The notes beneath the pieces are model-generated. The model made no database searches, was not told where the DNA came from, and was given only the letters and a program-made list of their open reading frames with translations. Shown here piece after piece: positions 33,101 through 45,288 of a stretch of 64,000 nucleotides of DNA; the first letter of the stretch is position 1; each line of letters starts with the position of its first letter. The position numbers and the translations under genes were made by a program. Source of the stretch: Craspedostauros australis (lineage: Eukaryota > Bacillariophyta > Bacillariophyceae > Mastogloiales > Achnanthaceae). The stretch lies in NCBI GenBank assembly GCA_026770025.1, contig JAMXDE010000049.1, positions 372,001 through 436,000 of the forward strand, written 5' to 3'.

Positions 33101-34676
33101 GCAGACAACTCCAGATGGTCGAATCGGCTGTCGTGATAATCGCCAACCCCGGTATGCATGACTTCGGGTCCAGAGATGCGGTAGCTGATGGTTTGATCGC
33201 ACGTGCTCTTGATGACCAGATCGATGGGTCGGACGCCAGCAGGGACGATCTTTTCGAAGTACTTGTGCCAAGGAATGAAAGAGACGAAGATGGCCACCAT
33301 CGATGCGTCCTTCTCAAAGGATGAATAGATCGGTTGCACGAGGTAGCTGGCTGGCCATCTCGATGGGGATGTACTTGTTGAGTTGGTCCTGCCGATAACT
33401 TCGGAAAGTACCGGAGCGTTTGATTTGCGCACCTGATCGTAGACCCTGACAAAGTCATCCCCGAGACTCAAGAAGTTGAGGTTGATCATGGGTTTGGTTG
33501 GTGGGGTGGTCTGCCATGAAACGACGTAATCATCAAACTTCCGTTCTTCTCTGACTGGGGGCAATCTCAACGAGTCGGAGAATGAGGCACCTTCGGGCAC
33601 ACGATGGATGAAAGGAGGGATGCCACCCCCGCTTCGACTTGGCCCCGTGGGCCTACCTCCTTGTTGTGTTGCATTTGCAGCCTGGCTGCCAGTTTGTTCG
33701 CTGGTCGACGGAGGTCCACCAGCGGTTCCACCTGCTCCTCCTGTACTGTCGAAACCGGCAGTGACCCATGCAGGTGGGCCGCCACCAGCACTGTTATCGG
33801 CAGTACCGGAAGTGCCAGTGGGTTGATCTCCACTAGAGTCGCGGCTGCTTGTGCCGGGCGGACCTCCGGAGGCGCCAGATGGCGAGCCAAACGATGGGTT
33901 GAACAGACTGTCGGGAACGGGATCGTTGATCCAACCTTGATTGGCGACGGAATACTCCTCCCACTCCTCTCGATCCTCACTCGAGACGATTGGACAGAAG
34001 CCGAGGTATAGTGAACCCGACAGCTCGAGCAAATGGAAACCACGGAAGCTGTAGTGTGGGATCGTGACGAATGGCCAAGTCGCGTTGGTGGAAAGAGCGT
34101 ACGATGTGATGACGAAGCTCATGGACTCGACCGTGGCGAAGATGGTATGCGCAGATATCACTGATGCTTCAACTATCTCCGTGGCGTAGTTTGTGAACTG
34201 TTACATGATGATACATGGTATTGTATGATATGGTATATGTGCAATGCGTTGAGGCAGAAGTAGAGGGCATGGGAATGGAGATGATGAGGACTGAAGTGTA
34301 AGTGTATATGAGCATCGAGGCGATGCGATTCAAAGAGAGAGAGAGAGAGAGACAGGGATCAACAGAGCTTTCATTATATTCCTAAACTCACCTCCGTTTC
34401 CATAGAGTCTTGCTCTTCTTGAGACATCACCTTGTAGGTGAAGTATGCCATGATCCCAGTGGCGACGGTGAGGACGAAGACCACCAAGAACTTGGAAAGT
34501 CGAACTCGGTTGGTTTCCTTCGCGCCAATCGATGTGTAGTGGTCCTCCTTGTCGGCTGTATCGCCGTGCGACATCTGCTGCACATTTTCTTTCGTCCTCG
34601 TTGCGCCCATCTTGGGTCCGATCATCGAGTTGCCAATGTGAGCCGAGCTCGACAATGAGCTGGTTTCATCCGACAT
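30175..34676 (-). CDS. Receptor-type nucleotide cyclase fused to cyclic-nucleotide phosphodiesterase, copy B
   Basis: Same two-exon structure as copy A: 34676-34392 and 34197-30175, intron 194 bp in phase 0, product 1435 residues. All cyclase and PDE catalytic motifs are present (FADIAGF, ETIGD, DTVNMAARME; HNSFHCFEH, HDVDH, SDVSH). Differences from copy A: an extra Gly/Pro/Thr/Ser-rich segment of about 50 residues in the ectodomain linker (roughly nt 33710-33885), shortened Ser-rich linkers between the cyclase and PDE domains, and a different C-terminus (GSQPSKK). Catalytic domains are far better conserved than the ectodomain linker and interdomain linkers, which suggests both copies are under purifying selection. 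The C-terminus of copy B is also the one found in the third, truncated copy, so it is probably ancestral and the end of copy A is the altered one. Confidence 0.9.
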
Positions 34677-36285
34677 GGTCTTGTTGAGGTTGCGACAGCT
34701 GTGGTGGCTGCGTTGGTGGTGATTCGCCAACGTCGTCGATGCTGCCCTTGTCAAAGTTAGGCTTTTGCCGCTGAATGTGCTCTGAAGATGGCGTTGTGCA
34801 GATGGATATTGTGCACAGCCGAGCCCCCTTTGTGTTTGTGCTGTCTCTGGAAGTGTGTGCGGAAGGAGTGTTGGGATTGTGTTCGGAGAGGCCTCCTGGG
34901 ATGCTCATGCTTGTGCTCATGCTTGTGCGAGGCATGGCAGTGCGTATTCGTCCCCCAGTTGCTCGTGTGGCATGGCAGATCGTGTCATGCTCCCAGGGCT
35001 TTGCACAGGCCTCCCAGCAAGCCGCAGATGGATCGTCCATACCGATGGTGTGTGTTCTGCACGTGCTTCCTCGTTCGTCTGGTGGATCGTACCCACGCAG
35101 AGAGCGTCTTCGCGAGGAGGTGGTGAAGGCCCCACCGGCGTTCCCTCAGTCGCACAGGTTCCTGTTCGCAAGTAAAGAGAGCATCGATGGCGCCGTCTCG
35201 GGCGTCACCCTCGCCTTTGGGTGAGTGTTTCGTCTCCGCCAGGATGCCGCAGTCCCGTTCAATACCAAAGAGAACTCTGACAGAAACCGACTGTGCCTTG
35301 GGCTTTCCTTGGGTACCGCGAGAAGCTCCAATGTCTGTGGACGTTGTGTCAAAGAAGGGCAAGGTGCTCTACAGCCCCCTGCTTGCGTTGGTGCCAGGTC
35401 CAATTCGCAGCCACGAAGAAGGCAGTTCTTACGAGTGTAGAACGATCTAGCTCGTAGTTGTGCGATTAACCATGATTTATGTACCCAAGAGCGCCCCATT
35501 GTGCTTCTCCCCTGCACACAAGTTCCAGTGAAGACTGCGACAGGGAACATCTCGTTCCTGTGTTTCCGAAATTCGTCGTCTCATGGGAGGAACAACAAGA
35601 TGCCACAGAGGCTTGCGACACCGACGAAGGTGCGGACCGTCCAGGCCACTTCTACCGCTTTGGATGTGCAGCCAGCGAGGGCTTGCTTCTCCTTTCCCCA
35701 CGTCAGGTGTCGAACTCGATTCGCAGCTTTCGGGCTGCCGACACCAACAACAGCTCGAGGTTTTGTTCAGTCCACATGGGTGTGCTTGTACACGGCCATG
35801 TCCTGGTTGTACTGGGCACACACGCAATCAAATTTCTCCAGTTTTGCATTGTTGTGCGCAGCCTTGTCGAAAGCGTCAGAGGATGGTGGAACACTCAAAG
35901 AGAGTGTTTGTACTTCAATGTCATGGTAGCGTCACGAAAATTGCTCTGTTCCGCGAGTGCGTCAATTGGTTGTGAACATGAAATCGTATTTCTTTCGTTG
36001 CGTGCCGCGCTCGCTTGACTGGGTCGTGGTTGGAATGTTGTGAAACAAGAACAACGAAAGCGCTCTGAAATGTCGGACATGTTGGTTTTGTGCATTCACA
36101 AAGATGCAAACACACACAGGCACCGACAACGCCAAAAGCCAAGGACAAGGCGGCCACAGAATTCGAAGGCTCCAGCACCTGCTCGATGAGCGTAGACAAC
36201 CGCTTCTGTGAGGACTCTTCCCCTCGACCGCACACCGCACGACAGTGTCTGAGAGAAGCTTTTTGCGCTGTTGGACGATGCCATT
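30201..36285. repeat. Segmental duplication unit B
   Basis: Collinear partner of unit A (3652-8575 plus 25947-27045), direct orientation. It contains a complete cyclase-PDE gene and lacks the retroelement, which dates the element insertion after the duplication or to only one of the two copies. Confidence 0.85.
34198..34391 (-). other. Intron of cyclase-PDE copy B
   Basis: GTGAGTTTAGG donor and CATGTAACAG acceptor, identical in position and phase to the copy A intron. It contains a GA run near 34337-34351 on the plus strand. Confidence 0.85.
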
Positions 36286-36290
36286 TGTCA
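34677..36290. other. 5' flank of cyclase-PDE copy B with the empty retroelement site
   Basis: Aligns with 7980-8575 followed directly by 25947-27045. The unoccupied insertion site of the Ngaro-like element is at 35326/35327 (GAGAAGC/TCCAATG). No conserved coding frame. The homology to unit A ends near 36285, after which the sequence is unrelated. Confidence 0.7.
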
Positions 36291-38760
36291 GGAATCGGGT
36301 GTTCTGAAACACCAAATTACCGCACCTCCCAATAGTAGAGAGTCGAATGTCGAGAAACGATACATTACCGCAACCCCAACCGTTGGATCTTTGTGACACA
36401 AAATGTGAGCTATGCGCGTCCTGCAGTGGAGAACGCCATGTGCCGAATACAAACCGGACCTTGGCATTCCTGACCTCAATGCAGGAACGCAAATCACACA
36501 TGCATGTTGCAGGGGGCAGGGATGTTGGAATCATGACCAACATCATGACACATGCGACAACGGCCCCCATGTTGCAACCAATGAGAAAAGAGTACTCGAC
36601 ACAGACTGATGTCACAAAGAGTGAGATGGCCTGTGAACGGATCACTGATGACAAACCAGCAAAGGATTGGTGAGGTGATTGGAGAGGTATCGGAGAAGTA
36701 TCAGAGATGATCGGAGATGTGAGATAATGAGAAGCTGAGGGAGAGCAACCATCCAAGCTATTCATGTGAAGGATGGGATACTGTGATTCAATCAAATGGA
36801 CCAAGCCAAGTGATGCCTGCAACTTGGCAATGTCTATGGCAACAAAACTATTGGTGGAACAACAACGTGTTGAGTGCATGAACATGGGGCACTTGGTGGT
36901 GCATGCATGTCCATGATGAATTCGTGATGAATTGAAGATGAATGCATGATCGACCAACCAATGGACCCATGGAGATCTCAGGAGGAGGTCAAACTTGGAA
37001 GTTGAGAGCAATGAAGAGCTCACAGTTCAGAGAAGTAGATGCTAACAAATGATTAGCTTTCTACTATCATCACCACCCTGGATTTCCAACACATGCAGTC
37101 ACACAGTATTGAAGAACGTTGGAAGGAATGGTTTCCCTATTGCTCAACAGGTTGTGGTAACAATGCAATGTGTTATGTTGGCTTTTAGTGACAGTTAATT
37201 GATGTCCATGTGTACACACGCGCTGTTCCTCCGGCAATCCATTGACGTATCCAGTGAGAATATCTGTGCATGCTTTTGGAGATGCAGACTCCGCGAGAAC
37301 AGCTCTTGTGCAGAGGTGATGTCAACATCTAGATCGAAATTTAGGCTAGCATCACGCATGACTGGAACCTGATTCGACTCGATTGATAGTATGGTCGGAT
37401 GAGCCTTGATGATGCAAAGGGTGTTCGGGTCCTGCTGTCATCGGAACTGACGTAGGGACTGACATCAGAGAATGACATCAGATGTTGGCAAGTTCCGCTC
37501 ACGGAAACCTACGATCGTGGAAGATGGTGTTGGTTGATAGTCGTCTGTTTGCTATTTCATTAGTTGGCTACTCTGATCCTCTCGGTGTACGCCCGTTCTC
37601 TTGTCCGATGCTCTCGGTGGTTCAATCTGTTTCGTAGATTCAGTCTCCGACTATGAGTCGGTACGCGAGATGCTCTCTCGCTCCTCTCTGTATTCTCTCT
37701 CTCTTTCTCTCAACATCGTGTGCTCGCGCTACACGATACTCCGTGTTCGATGCGTACTCCGCATTCGACACTCCGTTCATTCAGTACTGGCTCCTACTCC
37801 ATGAGTACTTACCATTTGAAGTTCACCTTCTGTATCCATGATGTTGATCCTCTTCGGTCATCGGATCTTCGCCTCCTGCTCTGACTTGGAGACAGATGTC
37901 GACGTGGTGATACGATGACATCCTGTTGACGTCAGTAGGCGTCCTTCTGCTCTCCAGATGTCACATTCCATTGGTGATGCAGCAGTCTGTCAGATGATAT
38001 CGTCATCTGAGGTTTAGTTGGGAAGTACCTCGAGATTCTCTTGGTATCATTGATGGATGGACGGACGATATTCTGATTCTCTCAGAAATCGTCGATTGCA
38101 AATTTCCTCCAGAAATCTTGCTCATTTTCGTGTGTTCCATTTCCGCTGTAATTCTGACGAATCACAGCATACTATCGACACGAATGTAGTTATACCGTCC
38201 AAGTGCGTATGAGAGAATAGCGGGTGAACGATGCACATATACTCGTACATCTCGACATATACTCACATGTACATCTCGACAATCAGAGGATCGTCACTGA
38301 GATCCGAGGAATCAAGAATAAGTGATAGTCATGGTATGATGACCTGTCTAGTGACACCAGGTGCATCAGTGAGCACGTGGTAACAACAAATAGGAAATAG
38401 TCTATGATGTCAGAGATGATGCAAGCAATCTACTGACATTGACGGTTGGGATATATGAATCCTACAAGATTCCAAGACCAGCCAAGACCAGACAGGATTA
38501 GACAAGATGAGACAGAGATGTAGAAAGACCCAAGATGAGAAATAACATGAGTTACTGTGCAAAGCAGACAACATCCTTGGGCAACAAAGTAGAAAATATG
38601 CACGATGTAACATGATGACATCAAGCAGATCAGTAGGAAGACCTGATGATGAATCAGGCAAGATAGTAGAAATGGTGCATGAATGCATTGACTTGGGATG
38701 AATGAGATCTTGTGCTCACAAATCTCATCAATCATCAATTGAATACAACTAACATTAACA
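36291..38760. other. Gene-poor stretch
   Basis: Unique sequence with no gene I can support. It is relatively AT-rich with many short GATG/GAGA-type motifs (for example near 36675-36725 and 38460-38520). The longest open frame, on the minus strand to 37023, runs across the duplication edge and has no recognisable features. Confidence 0.45.
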
Positions 38761-38761
38761 A

Positions 38762-39590
38762 TCACAACCACCAAACATAACCAACTTCACCTGACGGATT
38801 GATCACCCTGGCAGTGTAGAAAGTGCTGTGTTTGGTGCCCACCTGTATGCAATTGCTGATTATCAGGTGCATCAGTTTGCTCCCTCCAACACATTTGCGG
38901 TACAGATTTGGTGCAATTGTCAGTGGTGGCAGTGCTTGCCCAGCTCGGATAAATTGCACCACCTCATGCATCTGGCCAGTTGGTGTCACTTGTTTTGGGA
39001 GCAACACATCCCAGAGTGCAGAAGCAATTGGCACCCACAGCCGTTTGATGTTGCACCAGACTTGCTTGTTGTGTTTTCCACCAAGTGTGAATCCCATCTT
39101 TGGCATAGAGTCGAACACTTTTGGAGATAGGCCAGACTTGACCAACCCTGCGACGCAGACCAATGCATCGCGACGCCATCCTCTCACCGTTTTCTGGATG
39201 ATTCTGCTGCAGCCTGTTCACTTCTTCCTGTGATGACGGCCATCCACGTAGTCGTCGTCGCTGCCAACATCAACATGCACGGAAGCGCCTCCAGCGACAG
39301 CGTTGGCGTGTCGTGCAGTGCTTGCGCGGGTAGTTGGTTTGGCAGGAGACTCAACGGGATGTGGCACATTCACACTGACGTCCACCACTGTGATAGCACC
39401 GACGCCTTGTCCCACCGTACGCAGTGTGACCGTTGGTGTATCAAAAATGACACATGTGCCAAAGTTGGAACAAGGTTGCTGTCCACTGGAAGTATTGACT
39501 TCACCTCGATCGCGTGCGTGATGTTGGTGGGCTTCCGCAATCCAGCAGACAGCTTGACAGGCAACAGCTGCTCATGAGTGGGTGCCAAAG
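38762..39590 (-). pseudogene. Possible decayed gene of unknown family
   Basis: Two minus-strand open stretches look protein-like but are in different frames. One (about 39187-38762) reads with segments such as QVWCNIKRLWVPIASALWD and LPPLTIAPNLYRKC; the other (about 39480-39218) includes DTPTVTLRTVGQGVGAITVV and ends at a TGA. No splice pair joins them convincingly and no start codon is clear. I do not recognise the family. It may be a frameshifted single-copy gene or a coincidence of open frames. Confidence 0.2.
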
Positions 39591-39720
39591 TTGTCATTCG
39601 AACCAAAAGGAGATTCGAGAGGGGCAACACAGGAACGAGGCTTCTTACGCGGAGACGGGTTTTCACCCTTGATGGAGGCTTTGGCAGGGGATGACATGGT
39701 GTTGATGGTAGCGAAGGAGG

Positions 39721-39765
39721 TTGATTGATTGATTGATTGATCGATTGATTGATTGATTGATTGAC
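39721..39765. repeat. (GATT)n microsatellite
   Basis: Eleven tandem TTGA/GATT units with one interruption (a C at 39742). Confidence 0.95.
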
Positions 39766-40798
39766 GAATTGCACTGTAGAATGCTGAATGAAAGCGAGTG
39801 TAGGAGGTGATGCCAAAGGAGGTGTTGGATGCAGCAGCGAAAACAACAACCGCCAATGTCACTACTACTCTCACTAATCACACTACAACTGAAGCACAAC
39901 AGATACAATGAGCATTGCATTGGCGGAGGCACCTTTGGAATGAAGCAAAATGTGACAGGGGTTGTGTCTGTGTGGCGACGATGTGTGCATGCGTATGTGG
40001 CGATGACGTGTGTGATGTCCACAAACGCGAAATGCCAATCCATTCCGGAGCAACTAACGTTGTTTAACGTGTTCCAAACGAACGAGGAGGAGGGGAAAAG
40101 CTGGAGACACGAACGTGAATGGACACCTTCCGTTATTCACTCCGAACAGCAAAGAATCTTCTGAAAAACTACATTGTGGAAGGTTACGTTTGACCCAATC
40201 GACTCCAAATATTGGATGGTCCATAAAACTTAAAATGTGGACTTTAAGATTCTGGATATTTTCCTGTTGCTATGGAGACTATAAGTAGTAGAGACATATG
40301 CTTGGTTCTGTTAAAATCGAAGAAAAAGTGCCACTCTACTTTTGGTCCGCTCACTGACCCGCGTCATGTCCAACAATCGCCAAATCGTTTGGCTACACCT
40401 GTTTGATAGGCACTGGTGTCATCGGTTCGCCGAGCGAGTGAGCTGCAGTAGTAGTCGTACTCCTACCCAGAGCGTATCACCATGGAATAAACATGAATCC
40501 GAACAAAATGGCAGCAAGCACACCTACCAAACGTACAAGCACTATTCTGCGGGTGGCCTACATACTACGAGCTATGCGGACGGAGGAGATTGGTAATGTG
40601 TACGCATGAATGTATGTGGAGGCGCTATAACATGTATCATATCATGGAGTAGATCGTTCATTCTTCAATCCTCAGACTTCGATGACATCCTTCATCCCAT
40701 GGTCAAGGATTGTACCACGGTTTGGTGATAGACCAATATCTGCCTTCATTGCTGCTACAGGAGCTGGATGCACGAGTATCCATACTCATTGAGTGGTC

Positions 40799-43700
40799 TC
40801 ATTCAGAGCTCTTCGGCGACTTGCTTGATTTGGATGACTTGGGAGACTTCGTCTTGCTCTCCTTTGATGACTTGTCCGATTTGTATGATTTCGCCCCCTT
40901 CGTACTGCGCATGTGAGATGGTTGGGAGGAAGGGAAGGACGACAGCACAGATGACGGTGTGGACGACGGCGCAAATGACAACGTGGATGACGGTGCGGAT
41001 GATGGCGCGGATGACGGTGCAGATGACGGCATCTTCGAGTTACCGTTGCAGAATTCCAGTGAGCCCATGAAGTACTCGAAGGAATCATCGTAGAGAGGAG
41101 GAGGATTATCACCGACAACATCACTCGCCGTTCCCGTAAAGATAGTGAATGGGCAATTGTCGCAATCAAGCCAGTCTGGAGGGATGGGAAAGATGGCGTC
41201 CGAATATTCATTCCCCGTGCTCGTTCGTGTATCGATGCGGATGGAGATCACGTCGTCGCTTTCGGACACAGCCAAAGGTTGATCGAATGGAATCACGTCT
41301 GTGAATTCACCACCACCTCTGGCCTCAATCGTTCCCGATGCAAGTTCTGTCCAATTCCCGGGTGCATCCCAAGTACTTGGGCGGTAGAAGATCGTGAAAT
41401 TTTGGTTCCCCGTCGATGGCAGGACAAGCCTCATGCCTGTGATGTCGACACTATCCAGAATCTGAATGTCGTGTCGTACTGAAGCGGCCGTGTCATCATA
41501 GAAGTCTCTTGGGAGACCTGCTGTTTTTGCATCGCGGCAGGTGTCTGTTGGTGCCTGTGTGGGGTCTGCGGATGGCTGGGTTGTTGGCGATGCTGTCATA
41601 GTGGGGGAAGCAGATCCAGTTGGAGGCAGCTTCGAGTTGCCGTTGCAGAATTCCAGTGAACCCGTGAAGTACTCAAAGAAATCATCGTAGAGAGGAGGAG
41701 GATTATCACCGACAACATCACTCGCCGTTCCCGTAAAGATAGTGAATGGGCAATTGTCACAATCAATCCAGTCTGGAGGGATGGGAATGATGTTCCTCGA
41801 GAAGTCATCCCCTGTGCTCGTTCGTGTATCGATGCGGATGGAGATCACGTCGTCGCTTTCGGACACAGCCAAAGGTTGATCGAATGGAATCACGTCTGTG
41901 AATTCACCACCACCTCTGGCCTCGATCGTTCCCGATGCAAGTTCTGTCCAATTCCCGGGTGCATCCCAAGTACTTGGGCGGTAGAAGATCGTGAAATTTT
42001 GGTTCCCCGTCGATGGCAGGACAAGCCTCATGCCTGTGATGTCGACACTATCCAGAATCTGAATGTCGTGTCGTACTGAAGCGGCCGTGTCGTCAAAGAA
42101 GTCTCTTGGGAGACCTGCTGTTTTTGCATCGCGGCAGGTGTCTGTTGGTGCCTGTGTGGGGCCTGCGGATGGCTGGGTTGTTGGCGATGCTGTCATAGTG
42201 GGGGAAGCAGATCTAGTTGGCATCTCGGTGATCAGCACCGGGCAGAATTCGAGGATGCCGAAAAAGACGGGGAAGCGATCGCTGAAATTGGGCGGGTTGT
42301 TTCCAACTTCGAGGCTTCCTTGCCCGGTGAATACCTCGAATGGGCAGTCTGGGCACTCGAAAAACTCCTCTGGGAACACAAACGGAGATGATGAGCTCAA
42401 AGGCCTCAACCTGTCGGCCATGTCAATGCGGAAGGATACAATGTCATTCTCCGCAGACACCGCCACGGGCTGATAAAAAATGAGGGAAGGGGAGAAGCCA
42501 GACGAGTCCGTTTCTCCGTTGTTTCCTGATGCAATCTGAGTCCAGTCGCCATCGGCATCCCAGGTGCTTGGACGGAAGAAGATCGTGTATGGCATGTTGG
42601 TGAATTCAGCAGCCACGGAGACCTTGATGGCGGTGAATTCGATGCTGTCCAGTATGCGAACATCGAATCTGAATGACTCAGTGCGCTCAGCTGAGCGAGG
42701 TTCGCTGGTCGCCGTGAACTCCCACACGTCGCAAATTCCGGTTGGGACTGATGACAATGATGGTGCCATGGAAACGGATGGTGCCACACTTGGTGATCGA
42801 CTGAGATCGACTTTCACGCTCACCGTCGCACACATGGGCGTGGTCGAGTCATCATCGATGTTGGATACCGAAATGACAATCCCATCCAGCAAAGACGACT
42901 GGGCGTCAATTCTGTACGATGGTTGTGTCATGTCCAAGATGGCCTCCAGATGAGAGAATCGCTTCTGGGTGGTGCCGTGGTCTTGTGCCCTTGTCACGAG
43001 GACCTGATCCCTGCCCAGTGGAGAATCGGCGTTGAAGCCGATGGCTCTGTTGAAGGCGATGTAGTAGTTCAATTCACTCTCAGGATCGTCAATTCGGATG
43101 ATGACGTCGAAGCTGGTGTCAGCGGGGTCATAATCGACCACTCCGCAGAGCCTTCCCTCGAAGTCGATGTCTTGACCTCCGGTGAGCAATGCGGTCTGAT
43201 CGGAGTACCACCCCATCACCCAGCTCTTGGCACCTATGTGTGGTGGAGGGGCAGGCACATGAGTAATGGTATTGAAGGGGTGGGTTTGCAGCATGAGCAT
43301 GAGGGTGTGAAATGATTTGACGCGGACGTAAAGAACGAAACGATGGAGAAGAGAATGGTTGGTGAGGCAGTGTGCGTAGAGTGTCGCATCGCATCGCATC
43401 GTAAGTGATGAGGTGACAAGACTCCTCCTGCAACGGAATCATCTGAACCCTGGCTCTCCGCAAGGCGATGGCGCCGTAGCACTTACCGTTGTACCCTCTC
43501 TTATTGATCAGAGTTTCATTTCCGAATGGACCAAAAACTGCTCCGCCCATCGCGCCGCTGCGGAATAATAGTCGATGTTGGGGTTGGAATCCATTGGTTG
43601 GAAAACGTCAACAACGAGGAAGAGGATACACGAAGACTGGTTAGAGGGCTTCGAACGATAAACAGGTTTCCTTTCATGCGATGAGGACCAGAACATGGCA

Positions 43701-45288
43701 GACGCGTCCAATGTGATCTCTCCGGAGTTTGATTGTGTTCGTTCTTGTGTCCGATCGTCCATCCGCCCACAAAGATTGATGCAGAATGTCACAGATCGCC
43801 TCCAACCTCTCTCTCTCTGTCTCTGCTGGCGCATTGACTGTGCTTACCTGGAATCTCCGAACTCCAACCCGTACTGATTGGAATGGCCAAACCCAAAGTT
43901 GTGACCGAGTTCGTGGATGATGAGGTCTGTGTTAGCTGCCCAGTGCGTGCCTGGATAGTTTCTGATGCTGTTGTACATGCTGATCTTTTGGTCGACATAA
44001 GAGTACGCTGTGAATCAGTGGTGTGTCGGTTACATCGGTGCGCGCGTTGATAATCGGGAGAGTTTGATTCGCAAGGAAGAAAGACGGCAGTACACGATGG
44101 AGTGAGATGAGTTGGATAGGAGTATGAGCACGGGTGGAGCTCGTCATGATACCAGTGCGTAATGTTGAGAAGGAAGATACGAGTTGTGTGGTCCTTGTCG
44201 GCACTTACAGGTCCAATCAGTTCCAAGGAAGGTCTCCAACCCGAACGGAACAATGATCAAGAAGAAATCAAAGTCGTCATAGATCTTGACCTCCTGCATC
44301 AGATATTGCGAGATGAGATTATCAACGGTTGTTGCCCGGAGAGTGGTGGGATCAACATCAGGTGAAAACCCAACTGTCAAGATTCCATCATCTGTCCCAT
44401 TCGTCGGCATGGTGGAGAGCCTCAGCTTGTCAAAAGACATGGCCGCGAACTGGTCGGTGAAGTTGGGCTGAGCGCCGAAGATCTCGTCTTTGATGAGGGA
44501 TTTGGGAACTGTGTAGTTTGTTTGGAAGACGACCTGGATGAGGAGGAACTTCTTGTCGCCAGAACCACGGATATCAGGAGTGGTCAGAGAACGACCATGT
44601 CCATGTCCATGCCCATCGCTTTGTTTGCTTGATTGATGATGCTCGATCGTCATGCCATCGACGGTCTTCAAGTCCGGCAGCTTCAAGGAGAAGTCGGTGA
44701 TATTGATGATGACATTATCCAGAAACAACGTAGACTTGGAAGAGGAAGTTGGCCATGCATTGTTGTCGGCGGCCCATTCCGGCGTCAGCCCTTCGATGGT
44801 CATATGCACAGGCCCATGTTCTTCCTCATCGGAGCCTTGGAGCATGCATGAGAAGTCAGTTGCATCCCTTCCGTCGGCAGCGTCAATGATACGTGCCGAG
44901 ACGAGGCACGGCTCCTGTAGGGTGCTGCGTTCGTTCGAGGCAGCGTCATGCGTCTGAATTGAGTTCGATTCAGTTGTTGGTTGTGTGGTGAAGGACGTGA
45001 CGTGACGTAATGCGTTGTGATGTATTGCATAATACAAGGTGCAGAATCATGGTTGAGTTGAGGATGGGATCATTGAATTGGATGCACGTACGCGTATGTC
45101 TGTGGATGCGGATGCGGCAAGGCGAGAATTCCAGCAAAGAAGGAACCCCCACGCGTCGAGACAACAGTGACAGGTGCCATCTTGCTCGTACTCACCGTCA
45201 ACTTTGGCACCGGGGATGCCACTGCCGTAGCGGCAAGCGCCACAAGCACCAGAGCAGCAAGGATTCGTTGGTGGAAGTGAGAATGCAT
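40799..45288 (-). CDS. Secreted gametolysin-type metalloprotease (peptidase M11) with repeated C-terminal domains
   Basis: Five exons: 45288-45196, 44953-44209, 44007-43848, 43557-43487 and 43233-40799, with GT-AG introns of 242, 201, 290 and 253 bp; together they give an exact 1167-residue frame. Exon 1 is a signal peptide (hydrophobic LAALVLVALAATAVASP). The zinc site HELGHNFGFGH is at residues 311-321, followed by SNQYGLEFGD and the family-typical AKSWVMGWYSDQ. Then come three copies of a roughly 180-residue domain (CRDAKTAGLPRDF... IFYRPSTWDAPGNW), two of them almost identical, joined by Ser/Pro/Thr linkers. The tail is a Ser/Pro-rich stretch and a Ser/Lys-rich end. Family knowledge: M11 enzymes degrade cell-wall glycoproteins in green algae and are common in diatoms. 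Inference: an extracellular or frustule-associated protease; the repeated domains may bind wall material. Confidence 0.88.
41037..42230 (-). repeat. Tandem 597-bp coding repeat in the M11 gene
   Basis: Two copies, shifted by exactly 597 bp (199 codons), encode the second and third C-terminal domains plus linker. They differ at only a few positions. A third, diverged copy (about 42231-42760) encodes the first domain. The near-identity points to a recent in-gene duplication or conversion. Confidence 0.85.

Noticed and set aside
35962..37023. 353-codon open frame on the minus strand
   Set aside because: It runs across the edge of a segmental duplication into unrelated DNA, the copy A counterpart is in a different frame, and it shows no domain, signal or conserved motif.
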